Assembly: GCA_964556005.1 (NCBI GenBank)
Contig: CAZKUR010000036.1
Span: 1 to 40,545 of the forward strand
Origin: CAZKUR01 sp964556005
Lineage (GTDB): Bacteria > Bacteroidota > Ignavibacteria > Ignavibacteriales > Ignavibacteriaceae
Reading direction: 5' to 3'
DNA: 40,545 nucleotides
Made by a program: the position numbers and the translations under genes. The notes beneath the pieces were generated by a model that saw only the letters and a list, made by a program, of their open reading frames with translations, made no database searches and was not told the DNA's origin. Positions 34,900 to 40,545 of this stretch are shown here, one piece after another (position 1 is the first letter of the stretch; the number at the start of each line of letters is the position of its first letter).

Positions 34900-35373
34900 A
34901 TGAATACACTAAATATTGTGAAACGTTTTAAAGTTATTCTTTTTGCAGTAACCTTAATTTCTACTTTTTTAGTTAGTCCGCAAGTTCTTGCACAACAGCA
35001 TATGGGTGGAATGATGAATAATAATATGCAGCAGAACATGCAGCATCAAATGATGAATATTCAGAACATGATGAAGCAGATGAATCATATGAATGAGATG
35101 ATGAACGGTATGATGCAGAATAATATGGGACAAATGCAGAATGGGCAGCAAATGGGTTCTTTAATGAACAATATGCAGAATATGTCGAAACAAATGAAAG
35201 GCATGCTCGATCAGATGAACAACATTATGCAAAATAAGGGATATCAAATGAATCAAGGGATGCATAAAAATATGCAAAATATGATGGGAAATATGAAAAA
35301 TATGATGAGCAACTTTAAAGGGATGCTCCAAAATATTCAGCAGACAGAATCAAGTAATACAAATAAGAAATAG
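34900..35373 (+). CDS. Small exported methionine-rich protein
   Basis: 157 aa; no named family recognised. A signal peptide ends near VLA-QQ (residue 31). The mature 126 residues hold 34 Met (about 27%), no Cys, and abundant Asn, Gln and Lys. Met pairs recur at 3-4 residue steps (NIQNMMKQMNHMNEMMNGMM), which in a helix would make a continuous Met stripe. Such Met spacing is known from copper-handling proteins; here it is inference. It is 45 bases after the Met-rich cytochrome and 3 bases before the barrel gene, so the three are an operon. It could be a periplasmic metal sponge or a structural/coiled protein. Confidence 0.75.
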   Translation: MNTLNIVKRFKVILFAVTLISTFLVSPQVLAQQHMGGMMNNNMQQNMQHQMMNIQNMMKQMNHMNEMMNGMMQNNMGQMQNGQQMGSLMNNMQNMSKQMKGMLDQMNNIMQNKGYQMNQGMHKNMQNMMGNMKNMMSNFKGMLQNIQQTESSNTNKK

Positions 35374-35376
35374 TAA

Positions 35377-36231
35377 ATGAAATACCGAATTAAAATTCTC
35401 ATATCATTTATTTTGATGATTGTTCTTTCATCGGTTATGTATGGACAAAGCAAGTGGTCGCTGAATGCAAACTTCCAGTATGCGAGCGGTAATTATTTAT
35501 CGAGCGAAAGATTGAATAGTTATTATATTTACGGTGGAATTAGATACGAGGCTGATAATTTTTCACTTGCTTTGTCCGTCCCTTTCATCGCCTCCAACGG
35601 ACAAAATGTTTCGCAATTCGGACAAATATACATGCCGAATCGTATGGGAGGAAGTTCCGGTACAAGCGGAATGGGAGGTAATGGTACTCACGGCAGCGGC
35701 GGACATATGGGAAACCAAAATTTTGTAACAACCACTTCTTCCGAAAACACAGGCATTGGCGATCTCTATCTTTATGCAAATTATGATTTATTAGATCAGT
35801 TCAACTCAATTGCCGGACTGGGTTTCGGCAGTTTTATAAAGTTTCCAACTGCGTCAACTAATAACGGGTTCGGCACTGGCAATTTTGATTTTGGTTTATC
35901 TGCAACTCTAAGAAAAAGTTTTAATTCTTATTTAGTTTATGCAACAGGAGGCTACATATTTTTAGGAAGCCCGGACAGTGTTAATTTTATAAATCCTTTT
36001 ACTTTAAATATTGGAGTTGGAAAAGTTTTTGGTAATGGTAATTTTTCTGTATTATTGAATTACAGTTTATATTCAAAAGTTTTAGATCTTTACCAGTTAC
36101 CGCAGGAATTGTCTTTAGGTATCAATATTAAAGGAAATAATAAAATTACATATATGCTGATCGGTTCTGCCGGTTTATCAAATTCTACTCCCGATTATGT
36201 TTTCTCGGCTGGATTGAGATATAATTTATAG
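35377..36231 (+). CDS. Outer-membrane barrel with Met/His-rich loop
   Basis: 284 aa with signal peptide (MKYRIKILISFILMIVLSSV, cleavage near YGQ). Alternating amphipathic strands run to the C-terminal SAGLRYNL. Residues 86-111 form a Gly/Ser-rich loop with Met86, Met90, Met99, His105, His110 and Met111 (MPNRMGG, GMGGNGTHG, GHMGN), likely metal-binding. Its start is three bases after the Met-rich protein stop, so it is the third gene of the set. A role as an outer-membrane gate or receptor for the metal bound by the other two is inference; the barrel family itself is not identified. Confidence 0.75.
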   Translation: MKYRIKILISFILMIVLSSVMYGQSKWSLNANFQYASGNYLSSERLNSYYIYGGIRYEADNFSLALSVPFIASNGQNVSQFGQIYMPNRMGGSSGTSGMGGNGTHGSGGHMGNQNFVTTTSSENTGIGDLYLYANYDLLDQFNSIAGLGFGSFIKFPTASTNNGFGTGNFDFGLSATLRKSFNSYLVYATGGYIFLGSPDSVNFINPFTLNIGVGKVFGNGNFSVLLNYSLYSKVLDLYQLPQELSLGINIKGNNKITYMLIGSAGLSNSTPDYVFSAGLRYNL

Positions 36232-36234
36232 ATT

Positions 36235-37377
36235 TTACACTGCCCCCAGTTTAATCACCGAAAAGCCGTATTTCTTTCTGATAGAAGTTATTGTATTCAG
36301 CAGTCTTTTTCTTTTTGCATGCATATCTTCAAAAAATAAAAGCTGTTCCGATGCAGTAGTAAAATTTGTAAGATGAATTCCGATTAATCTGATTGCAACT
36401 CTTCTTGTGTATGCCTTGTTGTAAAGTTCTCTTGCGATATCAAAAATTCTCATATCGTCATTTGTCGGCTCGATTGTTTTTGAGCGTACGAGAGTTTTAA
36501 AATCGGAGTAGCGAAGTTTTATTCCAATGCAGGATGCAGATATATTATCGTCCCTCAATTTCTGACAGACGAAAGCAGCTAACTTAAATAACGTATTTTC
36601 AATAAATTCTTTATTCGAAACATCGTAGGTAAAAGTTGTTTCTTTTGAAATGCTTTTTTGTTCTCTTTCCGTAGTTAAATATTCCGTACCTTTTCCGTTT
36701 GCTTTCTTCCAGAGATCAATGCCGGGCTTTCCGAATTCCGCGGAAAAATATTCTTCAGGCAAATCTGCCATATCGCCTACCGTAAAAATTCCTTTTGCAT
36801 GCAAATCATTCATCGTAACTTTTCCAACTCCCGGTATTCTTTCTATTGGCAGAGGACGTAAAAATTCTTTAGCAGAATGTTCCGGAATGTAAGTTATACC
36901 TTCCGGTTTATTATAATCCGATCCGATTTTTGCAAGATTTTTATTCGGTGCAATTCCGATCGAAACAGGCAAAGAAAACCTTTTCATTATTTCTTTTTGG
37001 AGAAACGAAGCGAGTGAAAGATAAGAGCCGTATATTTTTTCGCATCCGGTAAAATCGACATAAAATTCATCTATCGAAGCCTGTTCCAAAACCGGTGCAT
37101 ATTCAGCTAAAAAATTTTTAATGCTCTTTGAGTAAAGGACATATTCTTCGTAATGTCCATGTAGATAAATTCCGTTTGGACAAAGCCTGAATGCAGTTCT
37201 TATCGGCATAGCGGAATGAAGCCCGAATTTTCTCGCTTCGTAAGAGCATGCGGCAACTACTCCCCTTCCGTGCGGGTCGCCGCCGACAATTACCGGTTTG
37301 CCAATCAGCGAAGGATCAAAAATCCTTTCAACCGATACGAAAAATGCATCAAGGTCTAAGTGAAAAATTGTTCTCAT
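36235..37377 (-). CDS. dinB: DNA polymerase IV (Y-family)
   Basis: 380 aa translesion polymerase. N-terminal HLDLDAFFVSVE gives the first catalytic Asp; KPVIVGGDPHGRGVVAACSYEARKFG is the fingers region; SIDEFYVDFTG carries the second acidic pair. The little-finger domain occupies the last third; the C terminus is KLGAV, with no clear QLxLF-type clamp motif (a possible weak one is QLLFF in SEQLLFFEDM). Its start overlaps the DUF72 gene by 29 bases, so both are in one transcript. Y-family plus DnaE2-like polymerase genes together suggest a damage-response mutagenesis locus. Confidence 0.95.
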   Translation of the reverse strand: MRTIFHLDLDAFFVSVERIFDPSLIGKPVIVGGDPHGRGVVAACSYEARKFGLHSAMPIRTAFRLCPNGIYLHGHYEEYVLYSKSIKNFLAEYAPVLEQASIDEFYVDFTGCEKIYGSYLSLASFLQKEIMKRFSLPVSIGIAPNKNLAKIGSDYNKPEGITYIPEHSAKEFLRPLPIERIPGVGKVTMNDLHAKGIFTVGDMADLPEEYFSAEFGKPGIDLWKKANGKGTEYLTTEREQKSISKETTFTYDVSNKEFIENTLFKLAAFVCQKLRDDNISASCIGIKLRYSDFKTLVRSKTIEPTNDDMRIFDIARELYNKAYTRRVAIRLIGIHLTNFTTASEQLLFFEDMHAKRKRLLNTITSIRKKYGFSVIKLGAV

Positions 37378-38257
37378 CTTGTACTATCCTTCTAAGTCTC
37401 GGATACGTTGCCAATGTAGTTTTTGGGATATCGACTTTAATATTATTTTCAAGCATCGAGGTCATCTCAAAAGCATTAGCAACGCCCTCACCTTTTGGGT
37501 GATTATTAAAAATAACATAAAGTACTTTTATTGTTTTAAGCAGAGGCTGTATTACCTGCTGAACTTCAATCAACTCTGCGGCGGAATATAAATAACTGTA
37601 TCTTTCACTTTGCTCTGCATAAGTCTGCTTCTTTCCGAAATTATTCAGCGATTTTATCCAAGCTTCCCTGTTTCGTCCGTGAAAGCGAATGTATGCTTTA
37701 CCGTTTGTAACTATCAATTCAAGCGGCATCGACTGACCTATCTGTGGCTGATCAATTGTTGTATAAACGAGATCATGTTTCTTAAATAATTCGAGTGCAT
37801 CTTTATTCAGCCACGATTTATGCCGCACTTCAAGAAAGCAGTCATAGTTTTGAAATATTTCCCTCAGTTTTTTCACATAATTTGCATTTGGTTCATTAAA
37901 TGAAAATGAATACGGGAATTGAATTAACAAACCGCCAAGTCTTTCTGCCTTATCAAGAATTCCGAGCGTATCATAAAACGCTTTTATCTTTTGCTTGTCG
38001 TAATCTTTTTTATGAGTAAAATCCTGGTGAAGCTTGATGTTGAATAAAAAGTCATCGTTGTCAACAACTTTTTTCACCCAGCCTTCCACAACCCTCGGAC
38101 TTAAGTAAGTGTAGTAAGTTGAATTAACTTCCACACAATTAAAATAATGAGAATAAAACGACAGCCAGTCGAAATTCGAAGATTGGGCCTTCGGGTAAAA
38201 CGGACCTACCCAATCTTTGTACGACCACCCTGCCGTACCTGAATATATTTTCGTCAT
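37349..38257 (-). CDS. DUF72-family protein
   Basis: 302 aa TIM-barrel protein of the DUF72 (YecE-like) family. Hallmarks: SGTAGWSYKDWVGPFYP at the N terminus, YSHYFNCVEVNSTYYTY, FNIKLHQDFTH, LGGLLIQFPYSF, FLEVRHKSW and YIRFHGRN. Function is unproven; family genes often sit near DNA repair genes, as here beside dinB (29-base overlap). It is preceded by about 590 bases of repeats, which mark the border to the truncated polymerase gene. Confidence 0.9.
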   Translation of the reverse strand: MTKIYSGTAGWSYKDWVGPFYPKAQSSNFDWLSFYSHYFNCVEVNSTYYTYLSPRVVEGWVKKVVDNDDFLFNIKLHQDFTHKKDYDKQKIKAFYDTLGILDKAERLGGLLIQFPYSFSFNEPNANYVKKLREIFQNYDCFLEVRHKSWLNKDALELFKKHDLVYTTIDQPQIGQSMPLELIVTNGKAYIRFHGRNREAWIKSLNNFGKKQTYAEQSERYSYLYSAAELIEVQQVIQPLLKTIKVLYVIFNNHPKGEGVANAFEMTSMLENNIKVDIPKTTLATYPRLRRIVQDENNFSLRP

Positions 38258-38845
38258 CAGTACATCTCCCTGGTTAAATATTTGTTATTCTACGGGGCCA
38301 ATCAAAAAGTAAAAAACAGTCATTGTGAGTTACTGAAAAAGGCGTTGCCTTCATTTATCATATAGAATGACAAATTTTCAATATTGAGTTGGTAACCGCG
38401 CTTTAATATGGTGAAAAATCTATCTATCGTCATTGCAAACCCAACAGAGTTCAGATTGAATGTTGGTTGGGTGAAGCCCGTTTTACGAGGTCTCGCCAAT
38501 CGGCGGACAATCTCACTTTGCCATTGTACAACTCTTGAGTTCATTTTTGGTCTACGGCCAGTTTTGTTGAACCCTTTCAGGGTTCTCCGTCATTTTATTA
38601 TTTACTTTCACCGGTCAAAGACTCCGTTGGAGTCCACGGACTCTGACGAGATTTCATCCGGTGTTATTCACATGTGGTTGACCAAAAAGTAATTTCGTCA
38701 TTAAGAGCGAAGCGAAGTAATCTCAATTTTGATTTAAAAACAAAAGATTGCTTCACTCGAGGACTCGTTCGCAATGACTTATTCTTCTTTTTGGTCACCC
38801 ACAACTATTTTCATTCTCTCCCTTCAAAAAATTGCTTTCTCACGC
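38258..38845. repeat. Repeat-rich intergenic region with many short palindromes
   Basis: About 590 bases without a credible gene. It holds a stack of palindromes: GTCATT (38319) with AATGAC (38366), CCAACA/TGTTGG near 38451-38480, AACCCT-TTC-AGGGTT (38570-38584), GACTCC-GTT-GGAGTC (38620-38634) sharing an arm with GAGTCC-AC-GGACTC (38630-38643), and the larger inverted repeat listed separately. Termini of the form GTCATTGCxAAC recur. The look is of dispersed, palindromic repeats. Open frames across it, such as the one at 38320-38544, are repeat translations. Confidence 0.6.
38674..38802. repeat. 129-base imperfect inverted repeat (MITE-like or REP-type element)
   Basis: Outer arms GTGGTTGACCAAAAAG (38674-38689) and CTTTTTGGTCACCCAC (about 38787-38802) pair with one mismatch. 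Inner arms begin GTCATTAAGAGCGAAGCGAA (38697) and end CGTTCGCAATGAC (38778). The interior contains no gene. Symmetric arms and a short centre suggest a mobile palindromic repeat; copy number cannot be counted within this window. Confidence 0.55.
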
Positions 38846-40501
38846 TCATCCCCTATCGGGGATGGGATAAATTTCCATTCTTCTTTGTGAAATATTACTT
38901 AAACTATTAACTTCCAATTGTTTTAACGTATCCCGCAAAACTCCAAGAGACCGCTGGCTTAAAAGATCTATCTTAACCAACCCTAAATCTTCAATGCCGT
39001 ACATATCGGGCTGCGTTATAATGAGCCCAACTCCTTTGTTCTGCGCGTACTCCAAAGCGGTATAATTTGTTATCTGGTTCGGAGCAATTACAATTCCGCC
39101 CGGATGAATGCTGAGATGCCGCGGAAAGTTTGCAAGTCTCGTCGCTATATTCACTATACTCAGCCACGGTTCATGATTCAGCTTAAGCGATCTCGCCTCG
39201 GGGAATAATTTGGAAATCTCCGGCAAATTTCTTGCATCGGTCCATGGAATAAATTTGCTCATCTGCGAAATTTCTCCATCAGCTATCCCGAAAACCTTAG
39301 CGGTTTCTCTAAAAGCAGAGCGCGCTCTAAAGGTAACATGAGTTGAAATAAAAGCAACTCTTTCATACCCGTATCTTTCAAAAACATATTTCACTATTTC
39401 GTCGCGTTCCTTCCATGAAAAATCCAGGTCCACATCCGGCGGAGAGTGACGTCCCTTATTCAGGAACCTTTCAAAGTAAAAATTATATTTTATCGGATCA
39501 ACTTCCGTAAAGCCGAGGCAGTACGAAACCAAACTGTTTGCCGCCGAGCCGCGCCCGATTGTCATCATCCTTCTTCTTTTGGCTTCTCTCAATATATCCC
39601 AAACGACCAAAAAATAATCGGATAAATTCAAATCATTTATTACATCGAGTTCCATTTTTAGCCTGTCGATTATTTCTCTTGTGATACTGCTATATCTTTT
39701 CGTCAATCCTTCGAAAGCAACACGCCAGAGAAACGAAAACGAATCTTCACCGCTGGGAGAATTATATTGCGGGAATTTAAATTCTCCCAATTCCAAATCC
39801 ACTTTGCAATTTTCAACAATATAATCGATGTTATTCAGAACTTGAGGAAACTTCTTCCAGTTAGACTGAAGCCGCTGCGGATCTTTAAAATAATATTCCT
39901 CATCCACAAGATTGTCTTCATTTAAATTCTGCAAAGTTCCTCTATCTTTCATTGCGGTCAGCGTACGGTGAATTATATAATCCTCTTTTCTCAAAAAATA
40001 AATTGGATTCGATGCAATGCACTCAATTCCTTTCGACATGCAATATTCATATAACTTGCGGGTTTTCCTTTTTTCCTTTGGAGTCGAAATCAGTTCCGCA
40101 AAAATATTTTTTCTGTGAGGAATCTTCTTCAGCAATTCCAAAGAACGAATTATTATAAAAAGATCCGGGAAATCATCCTGCAAAAGTTTGACTAATGAAA
40201 AATCATCTTTAAGTTTTCTCGTGGTTATTATCCTGCATATATCCGCATAACCCTGAATATTGCGCGCAATAAAGATTGCATAATTTTCTTTATTATCCGG
40301 ATCATCAATGTACGTTCCCAGCAGACTTTTTATGCTTGCCTCTTTTGATTTTTTCGCAAACTGAATTAAGCCGTGCATAGAGTTTGTATCCGTTAAAGCG
40401 AGGGCTGTTAATCCGCAGCTTTTTGCTTTTTTAACAAGGTCGTCAACCGAAACGGCGCCCTGCAAAAAAGTATAATATGAATGTACATGAAGCGGAATCA
40501 T
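38846..40501 (-). CDS. DNA polymerase III alpha subunit, DnaE2-like, truncated after the palm
   Basis: 551 aa from the ATG at 40501, whereas DnaE polymerases run about 1,000 or more. Residues 1-50 are a PHP domain (MIPLHVHSYYTFLQG; ALTDTNSMHG, lacking the usual TDH). The palm has GRGSAANSLVSYCLG, catalytic Asp356 and Asp358 in PPDVDLDF, and the third Asp near 512 in GLVKIDLLSQRSLG. Shortly after LRDTLKQLE the frame passes into repeat sequence (SQRRMEIYPIPDRG) and stops at 38846. Fingers, beta-binding and OB/tau regions are missing, so it is probably non-functional. It lies upstream of DUF72 and dinB. An in-frame extension to 40540 is not needed. Confidence 0.8.
   Translation of the reverse strand: MIPLHVHSYYTFLQGAVSVDDLVKKAKSCGLTALALTDTNSMHGLIQFAKKSKEASIKSLLGTYIDDPDNKENYAIFIARNIQGYADICRIITTRKLKDDFSLVKLLQDDFPDLFIIIRSLELLKKIPHRKNIFAELISTPKEKRKTRKLYEYCMSKGIECIASNPIYFLRKEDYIIHRTLTAMKDRGTLQNLNEDNLVDEEYYFKDPQRLQSNWKKFPQVLNNIDYIVENCKVDLELGEFKFPQYNSPSGEDSFSFLWRVAFEGLTKRYSSITREIIDRLKMELDVINDLNLSDYFLVVWDILREAKRRRMMTIGRGSAANSLVSYCLGFTEVDPIKYNFYFERFLNKGRHSPPDVDLDFSWKERDEIVKYVFERYGYERVAFISTHVTFRARSAFRETAKVFGIADGEISQMSKFIPWTDARNLPEISKLFPEARSLKLNHEPWLSIVNIATRLANFPRHLSIHPGGIVIAPNQITNYTALEYAQNKGVGLIITQPDMYGIEDLGLVKIDLLSQRSLGVLRDTLKQLEVNSLSNISQRRMEIYPIPDRG
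38847..38864. terminator. Hairpin CATCCCC-TATC-GGGGATG at the end of the polymerase frame
   Basis: Perfect 7-base arms with a four-base loop, overlapping the last codons of the truncated polymerase frame. It is probably part of the repeat family, and could act as a transcript end for the truncated gene. Confidence 0.4.
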
Positions 40502-40545
40502 AATTAATCCAATTTCGACACATTGAAAGTGATGAATCAATATTT

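Noticed and set aside
38320..38544. A protein-coding frame on the minus strand
   Set aside because: It is a translation of palindromic repeat DNA (phrases such as RRLARPRKTGF recur in such repeats) with no start signal.
38570..38663. CRISPR array or tRNA-like fold among the palindromes
   Set aside because: There are no regular direct repeats with spacers of equal length, no cas genes and no cloverleaf with acceptor and anticodon arms.

Overview
The window is AT-rich and gene-dense. It reads as a draft or metagenomic scaffold, because it carries two 100-base N blocks (21641-21740 and 24375-24474). The gene content points to the Bacteroidota/Ignavibacteriota lineage, most likely an Ignavibacteria-like bacterium: two PorV/PorQ-type outer-membrane proteins, a secreted protein with a FlgD/type IX-style C-terminal domain, many outer-membrane barrels, ATP-type PEP carboxykinase, and a B12-dependent acyl-CoA mutase. 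This placement is inferred from gene families; there is no rRNA and no tRNA that I can see.

Layout. 1-3.6 kb: a partial molybdate-binding protein gene (modA) divergent from a two-gene molybdenum hydroxylase of the IorAB type, with shared inverted-repeat half-sites between them. 3.7-11.3 kb (minus strand): thyA-folA-mutL-acyl-CoA mutase-UbiA family phosphoribosyltransferase-unknown exported protein-CNNM/CorC transporter, tightly packed. 11.4-18.4 kb (minus): glycerate kinase, GT9, GT4, a FemAB/GNAT-like protein and two GT39-type membrane glycosyltransferases, apparently a surface-glycan block. 18.4-22.6 kb (minus): two PorV/PorQ proteins, a secreted propeller protein interrupted by a gap, and a lipoprotein. 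22.6-26.9 kb (minus): CE4 deacetylase, GT2, radical SAM (3' end lost in the gap), a DUF1207-like barrel (5' end lost in the gap) and an M50 protease, joined by overlapping stop/start codons. 27.2-28.8 kb: pckA with a 3' stem-loop. 29.2-32.6 kb (plus): MASE3-PAS-PAS histidine kinase and a BNR-type lipoprotein. 32.6-33.0 kb: decayed BrnT-type toxin-antitoxin remnant. 32.9-36.2 kb: a methionine-rich cluster (an exported barrel, a c-type cytochrome with a Met-rich segment, a small exported protein that is about 27% Met, and a barrel with a Met/His loop). 36.2-40.5 kb (minus): dinB, a DUF72 gene, then about 590 bp of palindromic repeats and a DnaE2-like polymerase that lacks its C-terminal half.

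Most interesting points. The Met-rich cytochrome/periplasmic/outer-membrane cluster may be an undescribed metal-handling or electron-transfer system; that role is inference. The acyl-CoA mutase carries Phe80 and Gln198 at the two substrate-deciding positions, which argues for an isobutyryl-CoA-type mutase rather than methylmalonyl-CoA mutase. A BrnT/antitoxin locus has decayed by 5' loss of the toxin and a single nonsense codon in the antitoxin. The DnaE2-like gene is cut just after its third catalytic Asp by a repeat-rich segment. One long open frame at 23613-25205 is an artefact of the gap and is really two unrelated genes.
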